Shown: piece by piece, positions 9,423 through 17,807 of the stretch
Layout: every line of letters starts with the position of its first letter
How positions within the stretch are numbered: position 1 is the first letter of the stretch
Assembly: GCF_003287935.1 (NCBI RefSeq)
Contig: NZ_CP030287.1
Span: 2,198,267-2,262,266 of the forward strand
DNA from: Streptomyces sp. ICC1
Lineage (GTDB): Bacteria > Actinomycetota > Actinomycetes > Streptomycetales > Streptomycetaceae
Direction: 5' to 3'
DNA length: 64,000 bases
Program-made: the position numbers and the translations under genes
Notes under the pieces: model-generated
Told to the model about the DNA's origin: nothing
The model's input: only the letters and a program-made list of their open reading frames with translations
Databases searched by the model: none

Positions 9423-11243
9423 ATGCGCCGCCTGCAACGGTCCGTCGTATCGTCCGCCGCCGCGATCGTCTCCACCCTGATCCTCGCGGCCACGCCCGCC
9501 GCGGCAGCCCCCGGACACGATGCCGGGGGCGCGGGCGACAGCGCCGAGGCCGCGGTCGTCGGCGCGGACCACGCGCGGGCGCACACGGAGCTGCGCAGCG
9601 CGGCCAAGGGGGCCGGGGAGTACCCGCAGTCGCGGCGCACCGGGAGCCTGGCGTCGCTCGCCGCATCGCAGCGCCGGGCCAACTCCGGTTTCGAGGCGGC
9701 GGTCTCGGGACGGTTCACCGACTACTTCCCCTCCCCCGACTTCGGCGTGCACGTCGCCCAGCTGCCCACGGGCAAGGTGCTGCTCTTCTCCTTCTCCCGG
9801 GTGGAGACCGATCCCACCAAGGAGACCGGCCCCACGGACCGGATCGGGCCGACGAACGCGGGCCGCGCCTACCTGTGGGATCCCGCGAAGGGGACCGGCG
9901 CCGGCGCCTTCAAGAAGGTCACGCCGCCCGTCGTGCTGATGCCCGACGGTACGCACGCACCGCGCCCGGCGCCGTTCTTCTGCGCCGGGCACTCCTTCCT
10001 CCCCAACGGGATGCTGGGGGTGTTCGGCGGCAACACGGGCGGCAAGGGCGGCAGCGGAGCGAAGCTGTCCTTCGTCTTCGACCCGTGGACGGAGGGCTGG
10101 TACCGCAACCGCGACATGGCGGTGGGCCGCTGGTACCCCTCGGTGGTGACCGGCGCGGACGGCAGGCAGATCATCATGTCCGGCCAGTCCGAGCGCGGTA
10201 CGGGGACGCCCACTGCGGTGGTGGAGCGGTTCCCCGCGCTCGGGCAGCCGGTGCCCTGGCGGCCCTTCGACATCCCGCTGGACATCGCCTCGCAGCGGCT
10301 GCGGCCGGACGCGCCGTTCCGCAACGACTACCCGCACCTGCTCTCCCTGCGGGACGGCATGATCTACGGGCTGGGGCGCGACGCCGACCAGCAGTGGCTC
10401 TTCGACCCGCGCGCGCAGACCCGTACGGACCTGCCCCGACGGCCCGCCGACTTCCGGGGCTACGGCTCCGCCGTGCCGCTCCCGGCCGGATTCCGGGGCC
10501 CGGACTCGGTCCTGGTGCTCGGCGGGGACCCGCGCGACGCGAACACCTACCGGCTGTCGGGCGGGGCGGGCGGCCGCTGGACCACGGAGGAGCCGCGCGC
10601 CTTCGGGCGGACCCAGGACGACACCCTGATCCTGCCGGACGGCACGCTGCTGACGGTCAACGGGGCGCTGGACACCCGGAACTACGGATTCGGGCCGTTC
10701 AACCCGAAGGCCGACCTCAAGTACCGGCAGACCGAACTGCGCGGCGCTGACGGACGGTGGCGGCTGGGGCCGGCCCAGAGGCTGCCCCGGGGCTACCACT
10801 CCAACGCCCTGGTGCTGCCGGACGGCCGGGTCATGGTCACCGGAGACGAGCTGCAGCAGATCGCCAACGACCCGGACATCAAGGACGGCATGGACGGCTC
10901 GATCGAGATCTTCGAGCCCGCCTACCTGCACCGGGGCGCCCGGCCCGTGCTCGACCGGGTCCCGGCGGGCGAGATCGCCCACGGCGCGGAGTTCTCCGTC
11001 GAGAGCCCGACGGCCGCCGGGGTGCGGCGCGCCGTTCTGCTGGCGCCGACCACCGTCACCCACGCGGTGAACACCAGCCAGCGCCATCTGGAGCTGCGGA
11101 TGACCGGCGTCCGCGGCCGCACGATCGGACTGCGGGCGCCGGCCACCTCGGCCGACGCCCCGCCCGGCTACTACATGCTGTTCCTCCTCGACGCGAAGGG
11201 TGTCCCCGGTACGGCGAGGTGGGTCAAACTCGGCAAGCGCTGA
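9423..11243 (+). CDS. Secreted copper-radical oxidase (galactose/glyoxal oxidase family)
   Basis: 606 residues with a signal peptide (about 1-29), a seven-bladed Kelch-like propeller and a C-terminal DUF1929 early-set domain. All ligands expected for a cross-linked Tyr-Cys copper site are present: Cys187 in FFCAGHSF, Tyr238 in GRWYPS, Tyr458-His459 in GYHSNAL and His547 in TVTHAV. It should oxidise alcohols or aldehydes of sugars or glycans and release peroxide. It resembles GlxA, which acts in Streptomyces hyphal-tip glycan deposition, but lacks GlxA's usual cellulose-synthase neighbour here, so it may be a paralogue. The start at 9423 has GAGGAG upstream; 9384 is an alternative. Confidence 0.88.
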   Translation: MRRLQRSVVSSAAAIVSTLILAATPAAAAPGHDAGGAGDSAEAAVVGADHARAHTELRSAAKGAGEYPQSRRTGSLASLAASQRRANSGFEAAVSGRFTDYFPSPDFGVHVAQLPTGKVLLFSFSRVETDPTKETGPTDRIGPTNAGRAYLWDPAKGTGAGAFKKVTPPVVLMPDGTHAPRPAPFFCAGHSFLPNGMLGVFGGNTGGKGGSGAKLSFVFDPWTEGWYRNRDMAVGRWYPSVVTGADGRQIIMSGQSERGTGTPTAVVERFPALGQPVPWRPFDIPLDIASQRLRPDAPFRNDYPHLLSLRDGMIYGLGRDADQQWLFDPRAQTRTDLPRRPADFRGYGSAVPLPAGFRGPDSVLVLGGDPRDANTYRLSGGAGGRWTTEEPRAFGRTQDDTLILPDGTLLTVNGALDTRNYGFGPFNPKADLKYRQTELRGADGRWRLGPAQRLPRGYHSNALVLPDGRVMVTGDELQQIANDPDIKDGMDGSIEIFEPAYLHRGARPVLDRVPAGEIAHGAEFSVESPTAAGVRRAVLLAPTTVTHAVNTSQRHLELRMTGVRGRTIGLRAPATSADAPPGYYMLFLLDAKGVPGTARWVKLGKR

Positions 11244-11255
11244 ACCTGCCCGCGG

Positions 11256-14200
11256 TCAGCCGCCGTTGATCACGAACTGCGAGCCGGGTTCGACCAGGAC
11301 GTTCCCGTCGGCCGAGCCCGTGATGGTGACGTTCGACAGGGTGGCGCTGCCGCGCGCCCCGCCGTGGGCCCGGATTCCGGCCCCGTTGTTAGACTTCTCG
11401 ATGTGCACGTTGGTGACCTTCACGTCGGGCACGGTGCCGCCGCCCGTCTTGAACTGGATCCCGTCGTACGTCGAGTCGTGGATGTCGGTGTCGCGGATGG
11501 TGACGCCCGGGATGGGCAGGTTGGCGGCGAAGAGCGTGATCGCCCCGAACTCCTGGGCCTCGCCCCAGAAGGCGCCGCCCGTGCGGAAGAGTCCGTTGCC
11601 GGAGATCAGGGTCTGCCCGGAGAAGGGCAGCGGGTCGTGGTCGGTCGCCAGCATGATGCCGGGGTAGTTCATGGTGTCGTAGATCAGGTTGTTCTCGATG
11701 GTGTTGCCGTAACCGCCGTAGAGCGCGATGCCGTTGGCGCGCCACGGAAGCTGGATGGTGTTGTTGCGGAAGTGGTTGTCGTGGCCGATGTCGACCGACT
11801 GGTCCTTCACGTACTTGCTGGACCACACCGCGAGGGCGTCGTCACCGGTGGTGCGGAAGGACGAGTTGAAGACGGTGGAGTTGCGGGTGCCGTTGGCGAA
11901 GTTGATGCCGTCGGCGTACGTGTCGCGGATCCGCATGCCGGTGAACTCGATGCCGTCGCCGGGACCCCACAGGGCCGGGATGTTGTCGTAGTCGCGGCCG
12001 ACCCAGACACCGACGTTGGCGTGCTCGATCCAGACGTTGGTGATCTTCGTGTTCTTGCCGAAGCGACCGTTGAGGCCCACGCCGCCTTCGGCGTTGCCGT
12101 CGCCGCCGCGGATCCGGCCCGAACCGAAGATGGCGATGTCGGAGATCTGGGTGTTGTCGTCGATCTCGAAGCCGAAGTTGCCCTCGTGCGGGTGGTTGAT
12201 GCCGCCCGCGTTCTGCGGCTGGGTCAGCGTGTGGAGCTGGGAGTGCCACATGCCCGCGCCGCGGATGGAGACGTTGCTGATGCCCACCTGGTTGAACTGG
12301 CCCCGGTTCAGCGGGTCGTCGGTGAGGATCTTCTGCTCCTGGCGCCACTGGCCCTGCGGGATCCAGACGCAGGCGATCTGCCCGTTCTGGTCGGCGGTCA
12401 CGGCCCGCTGGATGGCGAGCGTGTCGTCGATGCCGTCGTTCGGGATCGCGCCGTAGTCGGTGATCGAGGTGCACTCGGCGGGCTTGGCCGCCGCCGGGGC
12501 CACCTGCTCCAGGTCGATCAGGTCGATGACGTAGTACGAGGCCGTGTCTGACGCGTCGCGCTGGAGGCGGAAGGTGGTGCCGACCGGGTAGCTCTGCGCG
12601 AGCAGGGCGTGGGATTCGTCGAAGAGCCTGCGGGCGTCTGCGCCAGGGGTGTTGGTCAGGCCTTCCGGGCTGTCCGTGCTGCCGTAGAGCCAGCTGTGCT
12701 GGGAGGAGAGGTTCAGCTTCTGGGCGAAGCTGCCGTTGATGTAGAGGCTGAGGGTGGCGTCCGCGCCACCGCCGTTCGCCGCGTCCGGGACGGAGTTGCG
12801 CACCACGATGGAGTTGGTCGGGACGGTCGAGGTGAACTGCACGTACTGGCCGGTCGAGCCCAGGCGCACCGACTCGCGGCCCGAGGACTCGGTGGCGAAG
12901 TTGGTGTGCCCGAAGGTGCGCTTGGCGTCGCTCCGCAGCAGCGTGCCGGTGTAGCTGCCGGCCTCCGCCTCGTACTCGGTGTACGGGAGCGCGGCGCCGC
13001 GGCCGACCACCACGGCACGGGAGTGGGTGTTGTTGTTCTCGTTGGTCTCGGCGACGAGGCCCGTCCCGTCGGCGGTGGCGGTGAGGGTGGCCCCGCCGCT
13101 GGTCGCCGTCCAGGTGCCGTTGATCGCCACGTTGACGGTCTCCCCGGCGGCGATCGCCGGGGTGGGGCCGTTCAGGGTGGTGGTACCCGCGGCCAGCCGG
13201 GTGACGGTGCCCGCGCCCACCCCGGTGGTGCCCCGGTTGTGTACGGCCACGGTGAAGGAGACCGGGGCGCCCACGGCCGGGTTGGCCGGGTTGCTCGTGA
13301 TGGAGAGGGCTTGCAGGTCGGGGCCGGGAGCCTGGCCGACGACGAGCTTCGCGGCGGCGGTGCGGCTGTTGTTGGTGTCGTCCTGCTCGGCGACGGTACC
13401 GGCCGGGTCGACGACGGCGGACACGGTGTAGCTGCCCATCGGGCGCTTGCCGACGGAGACGGGCACGGTCGTCGAAGCACCTGCGGCGAGGGCGCCGACC
13501 GGGGCCGTGCCCGAGACGGCACCTTCGAGGCTGACGTTGACGGACGTGGCCGGGGAGGCGACCGTACCGGCGTTGCGGACGGTGGCGTTGACGGTGACGG
13601 CCTCGCTCTCGGAGGGGGCGGCCGGGGACCAGGAGAGGTCCGGGACCGTCAGGTCCGGGTTCGGCGCGGCGGAGCCGATGACCTGGAACTCGGCGGCCTG
13701 ACCGCCGCCGGCCCCGGAGTTGCCGGAGAACTTCAGCTGCACGTCCGCGAGCCGGCCGGTGACGGGGACGGTCACGGTGTTCTGGTTGCCGCCGGGGCTG
13801 AAGGAGTAGTCGGCGCGGGCCTTCAGGGTGGTGAAGGCGGTCGCGGACTGCTCGCGGCCCAGGACCTCGAAGCCCTGGGTGCGGTGGGACCAGGCGGGGT
13901 CGGGGTTGAGCTTGAGGACGATCCCGGTGACGTCCGCGTTGGAGCCGAGCTTCACGGTCAGCGTGGACTGCTGGCCGCCCGCCTCCCAGTAGCTGGTGAC
14001 GCTGTCGTCGTTGGCGTTGGCCGCGACGAAGGACTGGGTGGTGGAGGAGGCCTCGATCGGCTTGCCCTTGGCGAGGTTCACACCGACGGGGGGCGGCGTG
14101 CCCGGATCGCCGGGGTCGCCGGGACCGCCGCTGCCGTCGGCGGAGTACACCTCGAGCTCGGATATCTGCGCGGCCTGCCAGCCCGTGTTGGCGGTGACGC

Positions 14201-14651
14201 TCACCCGCACGAAGCGCACGGTCGCGGCGGGGAAGCCGATGGTCACCGCGTTGGACTGGGACGGGTTGAACACCCGGCCCGCGGAGGCGGACAGGGTGCT
14301 GAAGGCGTTCCCGTCCGTGCTGCCCTGCACGGTCAGCGTCTCGGTGCGCGTCTCCCATCCGGCGGGCAGCTTCAGCACCACCTGGTCGACGGCGACGCCA
14401 CTGCCGAGGTCCACCTGCACCCACGTCGGGAAGGTGCCCGACGGCCCTTCCCAGTACGAGCCCTGGTTGCCGTCGTTGACTCCCGAGGCCCCGTATCCGC
14501 CGAGGGATCCGCTCGCGGTGACCGCCTTGCCGAGGGCGAGGTTGGGTCCGCCCGCGGCGGCGGCGAAGGTGACGGGCAGGAGGCCGACGGACACCAGTCC
14601 CGCGACCACCGTGCCGGCCAGCAGCAGCCGGCCGCCTTGCTTCCATCTCAT
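11256..14651 (-). CDS. Secreted multidomain GH87 alpha-1,3-glucanase (mutanase/mycodextranase type)
   Basis: 1131 residues. Order: signal peptide (about 1-32), two F5/8-type discoidin carbohydrate-binding domains (about 36-170 and 190-330), two CARDB repeats (about 338-440 and 445-550), a beta-sandwich beginning YTEYEAEAGSY (about 558-720), then a right-handed beta-helix GH87 catalytic domain (about 730-1131). Acidic catalytic candidates lie in NDGIDDTLAIQ and RTTGDDALAVWS. It should cleave alpha-1,3-glucan of fungal walls or dental-type mutan. The ATG has AGAGGA upstream. It is convergent with the copper-radical oxidase, and both act outside the cell on polysaccharide. Confidence 0.9.
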   Translation of the reverse strand: MRWKQGGRLLLAGTVVAGLVSVGLLPVTFAAAAGGPNLALGKAVTASGSLGGYGASGVNDGNQGSYWEGPSGTFPTWVQVDLGSGVAVDQVVLKLPAGWETRTETLTVQGSTDGNAFSTLSASAGRVFNPSQSNAVTIGFPAATVRFVRVSVTANTGWQAAQISELEVYSADGSGGPGDPGDPGTPPPVGVNLAKGKPIEASSTTQSFVAANANDDSVTSYWEAGGQQSTLTVKLGSNADVTGIVLKLNPDPAWSHRTQGFEVLGREQSATAFTTLKARADYSFSPGGNQNTVTVPVTGRLADVQLKFSGNSGAGGGQAAEFQVIGSAAPNPDLTVPDLSWSPAAPSESEAVTVNATVRNAGTVASPATSVNVSLEGAVSGTAPVGALAAGASTTVPVSVGKRPMGSYTVSAVVDPAGTVAEQDDTNNSRTAAAKLVVGQAPGPDLQALSITSNPANPAVGAPVSFTVAVHNRGTTGVGAGTVTRLAAGTTTLNGPTPAIAAGETVNVAINGTWTATSGGATLTATADGTGLVAETNENNNTHSRAVVVGRGAALPYTEYEAEAGSYTGTLLRSDAKRTFGHTNFATESSGRESVRLGSTGQYVQFTSTVPTNSIVVRNSVPDAANGGGADATLSLYINGSFAQKLNLSSQHSWLYGSTDSPEGLTNTPGADARRLFDESHALLAQSYPVGTTFRLQRDASDTASYYVIDLIDLEQVAPAAAKPAECTSITDYGAIPNDGIDDTLAIQRAVTADQNGQIACVWIPQGQWRQEQKILTDDPLNRGQFNQVGISNVSIRGAGMWHSQLHTLTQPQNAGGINHPHEGNFGFEIDDNTQISDIAIFGSGRIRGGDGNAEGGVGLNGRFGKNTKITNVWIEHANVGVWVGRDYDNIPALWGPGDGIEFTGMRIRDTYADGINFANGTRNSTVFNSSFRTTGDDALAVWSSKYVKDQSVDIGHDNHFRNNTIQLPWRANGIALYGGYGNTIENNLIYDTMNYPGIMLATDHDPLPFSGQTLISGNGLFRTGGAFWGEAQEFGAITLFAANLPIPGVTIRDTDIHDSTYDGIQFKTGGGTVPDVKVTNVHIEKSNNGAGIRAHGGARGSATLSNVTITGSADGNVLVEPGSQFVINGG

Positions 14652-14686
14652 GCTGTCCTCTGTTCCATGGGGGGACCCGCCCTGTG

Positions 14687-14714
14687 CCCGCCCGGTGCCG
14701 ATGCACCGGGCGGG
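14687..14714 (-). promoter_or_regulatory. 12-bp perfect hairpin in the glucanase leader
   Basis: The arms CCCGCCCGGTGC and GCACCGGGCGGG with a CGAT loop lie 36 bp upstream of the glucanase start. They are on the transcribed leader if the promoter is in the A/T-rich stretch near 14770-14800, so attenuation or mRNA stabilisation is possible. Confidence 0.5.
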
Positions 14715-14735
14715 AGGGCCGAGCGTGGGACTTCA

Positions 14736-14770
14736 GCAGGCACGCGTACACGCCTGCCGCAAACTTGCGG
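14736..14770 (-). promoter_or_regulatory. Candidate sugar-responsive operators of the glucanase gene
   Basis: Two adjacent inverted repeats: GCAGGC-N10-GCCTGC (14736-14757) and CCGCAA-AC-TTGCGG (14757-14770). The second looks like a LacI-family operator of the kind found before Streptomyces glycoside hydrolase genes. It adjoins an A/T-rich stretch that probably holds the promoter. No LacI gene is in the window. Confidence 0.45.
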
Positions 14771-14896
14771 ATCGTTCTTTAGTTTTTGAGTGATCTGATC
14801 GCAGTTATGCGGCCATCGCGGCACAGGTTTCTAGCAGATGACGACTTTGTCAACGCTCCGCACACGGACGGGCGTTGGGAAGACCCCGGACCGGAG

Positions 14897-14932
14897 CCGG
14901 ATCAGACCCCGGATCAGACCCCGGATCAGACC
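14897..14932. repeat. Three 12-bp tandem repeats
   Basis: CCGGATCAGACC is repeated three times in perfect tandem, immediately beside the stop of the TetR relic, at the edge of a decayed gene block. Confidence 0.8.
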
Positions 14933-15180
14933 CCGGGCCAGCCGCGCTCCAGGTGGTCGAAGGCGAGGTCCAGGGTCGGCGCGGGTCCCGCCGCGCGCCC
15001 GCGAGATCGGGGATCTCCAGGACGTAGCGGGCCAGGATCCGCAGCGAGAGGTCGTCGGCCGGGCACCCGACCTCCTCGGCGATCACGGCCGCCGGGGCGA
15101 GGACCCCGGCCGGCGAAGAGGGCCCGCAGGGCTCCCCGCACCGTCACCCCTTCGGCCCGCCCGCGCACCCCTTCGGCCAG
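14926..15180 (-). pseudogene. TetR-family regulator, C-terminal remnant with frameshift
   Basis: The minus strand reads a TetR C-terminal ligand-binding region split over two frames: EGVTVRGALRALFAGRG, then AVIAEEVGCPADDLSLRILA and RYVLEIPDLAGA, then TLDLAFDHLERGWPGV and a stop. The DNA-binding half is gone. It lies head to head with the MFS relic, so this was probably a repressor-efflux pair. No function is expected now. Confidence 0.75.
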
Positions 15181-16210
15181 GGAGGCCTCGCGCTCGGCGC
15201 TGCCACCGTCGGCGGCCCGATCCCCGCCGGGTTCCTCATCGACGCCGACCTCGCGGGCCTGTCCCGGCGCCCCGTCTTCCTGATCAACCTGGCCCTCGGC
15301 GTCTCGGCACCATCGCCGCCGCCCGGCTCCTCCCCCGCGACGCCGGCGACCGCTCCCTGAGCGTGGACGGACCGGGCGCGAGCCTCCTCGGTCTCACCCT
15401 GTTCGCCCTGATCTACGGCCTGACCGAGGGCTCCACCCACGGCTGGGGCGCGACCGCGCTCGGCTCGCTCGCCGCCGGCCTGCTGTTCCTCGTCCTGTAC
15501 GCACGCCGTCAGATCACCGCCGCCGAACCGCTCATCAAGCCCTCGCTCTTCCGGAACAAGGGATTCACCTCAGGCCTGTTCGTCGGCATGCTGTACTTCG
15601 CGGTCACCAGCGGCCTGCTCTACGTGACCTCCCTGTTCATGCGGCAGGCCCTGCACGCCAGCCGCGCCGGCGAGGGTGAGCAGCATGTCGGCCAGGATGA
15701 GCGTCCGGCCGAGCTCGCGGGTGGGGCCGGTCATGCCGGCCACGGCCGAGGTGATGATGCCGAGGGTCAGCGGCAGCAGTCCGAGGGCGGTGTCGCCCGG
15801 ACCGCTGGCTGCTGGCACTCGTCCTCACCCGCGGCACGGACCTCACCCGCTGGGCGATGGCCCCGGCCGTCTTCATCGCCGGCCTCGGCAGGGGCGCCTG
15901 CTTCGGCGCCATCTTCGACATCACCCTCGGCGTCATCTCCGCCGAGGCGGCCGGCAGCGCGGGCGGCTCGCTCACTGCGGTCCAGCAGATGGCCAACGGC
16001 ATCGGCTCCGCCGTCATCACCACCGTCTGCCTCCACTCCGGCGCCCCTGACCACGCCATGGCCGTCAGCCTCGTCGCCGTCGTGGCCGTCACCGCGGCCT
16101 GCCTCCCGGCCCTTCGGCTGCTGCCCCGCGGCGCCCCCGCCAAGGTGGCTGGCCACGGCGCCCGACCTCTCGCCCCGAACCCCCGAGTTCGCCGACTCCG
16201 CCGCCACTGA
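15178..16210 (+). pseudogene. MFS drug exporter remnant (DHA2/EmrB type) with internal inversion
   Basis: Recognisable exporter segments appear in several frames: GGLALGAATVGGPIPAGFLI, then after a frameshift GTIAAARLLPRD and SLLGLTLFALIYGLTEGSTH, then SGLLYVTSLFMRQALHAS. The next stretch (15657-15809) carries the following part of the protein only on the opposite strand (TALGLLPLTLGIITSAVAGM). The plus frame then resumes with RWAMAPAVFIAGLGRGACFG to the end. The first third is missing. Several independent lesions mean it is dead. Confidence 0.85.
15657..15809. other. 153-bp inverted segment inside the MFS relic
   Basis: The segment reads as exporter sequence only on the minus strand, while both flanks read on the plus strand. 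Its ends are the 6-bp inverted repeat GCCAGC (15657-15662) and GCTGGC (15804-15809). Re-inverting it would join ALHASG to PGDTALGLLPL and LTLAGAAG to WLLALVLTRG, restoring continuous protein. Confidence 0.8.
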
Positions 16211-16234
16211 CCGGCCCACCCGAGGAGCACCACC

Positions 16235-16678
16235 ATGAGCACCCACCCGCCGGCGCCGTCCACCTTCACCCCCGGCCTGCTCGTCTACGCCGCCCTGCGG
16301 ACCCAGGAGTGGACCGCCGGGGTCCGTGCCCGCGGAGGAGGCCGTCCTGAAGCGGTTCGCCGGCTGGGACGAGCGGCTGCGGGCGCTCGTGGCCCACAGC
16401 GACGACCCGCTTCGTCGGCCGCCCCGTCCACGCGCTGCCCGTCGGTGCCACCGCTCCCGGCGCGACCCTGATCGGCGACGCCGCACACCTGATGTCCCCG
16501 TTCGCCGGAGAGGGCGCCGCCCTCGCGTCCCGCTCCGGTGACCCGCGGAGTGCCGTCGCCGCCTTCGAGGAGGCGACGTTCCCCCGCTCCGAGGCCGCCG
16601 CCGCGCAGTCCGCGGACAATATCGGCCTATGCCTCGGCGCCGGCTCCTGGTGGAGCGGGTGCTCTCCTACGCCGGCTG
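16235..16678 (+). pseudogene. FAD-dependent monooxygenase remnant (TetX-like)
   Basis: Starts with an ATG after GAGGAG, but only pieces of the enzyme survive: [28 protein letters not shown], then in another frame [17 protein letters not shown] and the FAD motif [15 protein letters not shown], then [18 protein letters not shown]. The N-terminal nucleotide-binding fold and several internal blocks are deleted. With the neighbouring TetR and MFS relics it looks like a former antibiotic-resistance operon. The 3' end overlaps the opposite-strand HutD-like gene. Confidence 0.75.
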
Positions 16679-17278
16679 ACCCCTGCCCATGACCGGGTCC
16701 GGGTCCGGGACCGGGGCGAGCCGGACCACCGCCGCGCACCCGGAGCTCCGTAGCGCGAGCTCACGCGGCCCCGTCACCAAAGCCGCGTCGTACGTGCCCA
16801 GTTCGACGGATCCCCCGACCTCGGCGGATCCCTCCAGGGCCACCACCAGCAGCGTCTCGCCGGGCCCGACGGTGAGCGCGAGGGCGCCCCGTACGACGGC
16901 GGTCGCGGCCGACACGGCGCCCCGGCGGTACATCACGTTGAAGTTCACCACCGGGCCGCCCAGCAGCCGGCAGTCGGTCGGCTGGTCCCCGGGGAACTCC
17001 CGCGGCTCCAGCCGCCGGTCCACGAGGCGCCGTACGCCCGCGACTCGCAGGTCCATGCCGGCGCCCTCGGCCAGGGTGAGCGTGCGGTCGACGCCCGGGA
17101 AGACGGAGAAGGGTCCGTCGGCCGTGACCTCGGCGAGGCTGGCCCGCCACGCGAAATCGTCCATCCCGGCGCCCTCGGGCCAGGCGGCGATCTCGCGGGT
17201 GACTCCCCCGCCGTTCTTCCATCCGGCCGCCGGCCGGCCGGCCGCCCGCAGGATCCGGATCGCCGCTTCGCTGGTCAT
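16667..17278 (-). CDS. HutD/Ves family protein
   Basis: 203 residues from an ATG with AGAGG upstream. The family pattern is clear: [42 protein letters not shown], and late NFNVMYRRG. It is a bicupin-like fold of uncertain role, linked to histidine utilisation in some bacteria and to stress or cold response in others; no hut genes are nearby. The last codons overlap the FAD-monooxygenase relic on the other strand. It lies 64 bp downstream of a frameshifted ORF on the same strand. Confidence 0.85.
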   Translation of the reverse strand: MTSEAAIRILRAAGRPAAGWKNGGGVTREIAAWPEGAGMDDFAWRASLAEVTADGPFSVFPGVDRTLTLAEGAGMDLRVAGVRRLVDRRLEPREFPGDQPTDCRLLGGPVVNFNVMYRRGAVSAATAVVRGALALTVGPGETLLVVALEGSAEVGGSVELGTYDAALVTGPRELALRSSGCAAVVRLAPVPDPDPVMGRGQPA

Positions 17279-17342
17279 GACACCTCTTCCAGGTCCGGGA
17301 GTCGCTTCCCGGACCCGGAGGAGCCTATCCGGCGGCCGTCCC

Positions 17343-17659
17343 CTACGCGGCGGGGACGTCCGCCGGGAGCGCGGCGACCAGCAGGTCGACGGCCCCGGCC
17401 GTGCCCTCGGCCTCCCGCAGTCGGCCGTCGGACGTCCGCACCTCGTAGCGTCCGCCCGCCAGCGCGCGGGCCGACGGCAGGCCGGCGAAGACGATCGGCG
17501 GAGTGGGCCGGCTGCTGAAGCGGAGCCAGTAGACGCTGTCCCCGGCGACAGGGCGCGCAACCGGGGTTCGGCGAAGGCGGCTTCGACCAGTTCGCGGATG
17601 CGGGACGCGTCCCGGACCTCGAGCTGCTCGCGCAGCCGCCGCCACCGCTCCTCTGACAT
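17343..17659 (-). pseudogene. Small unidentified gene with a frameshift
   Basis: The 5' part reads MSEERWRRLREQLEVRD and continues to AEPRLRALSP. The continuation, GDSVYWLRFSSRPTPPIVF through LLVAALPADVPAA, is in a different frame; the switch is near 17545-17560. Both halves show ordered protein character and one reading of about 105 residues. A one-base change would restore it, so this is a recent mutation or a base-calling error. Function unknown; no family recognised. Confidence 0.6.
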
Positions 17660-17725
17660 CCGGCCGAGTCTGCCAGGAGACATGGCCGAAGGCCATGGCC
17701 GGGTGCTCGGCCCGGCCGGTACGCG

Positions 17726-17768
17726 CGAACGCCCCCGGGCGGCTGCGGCGCAGGCTCGGGGGCGTTCG
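17726..17768. terminator. Terminator of the MFS exporter gene
   Basis: A perfect 12-bp stem (CGAACGCCCCCG and complement) around a 19-nt loop lies 40 bp past the stop at 17808 on the minus strand. Confidence 0.7.
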
Positions 17769-17807
17769 TCGGTGCGTTGCTGTGTGGTGTGGTGCGGTGC
17801 CGACGGC

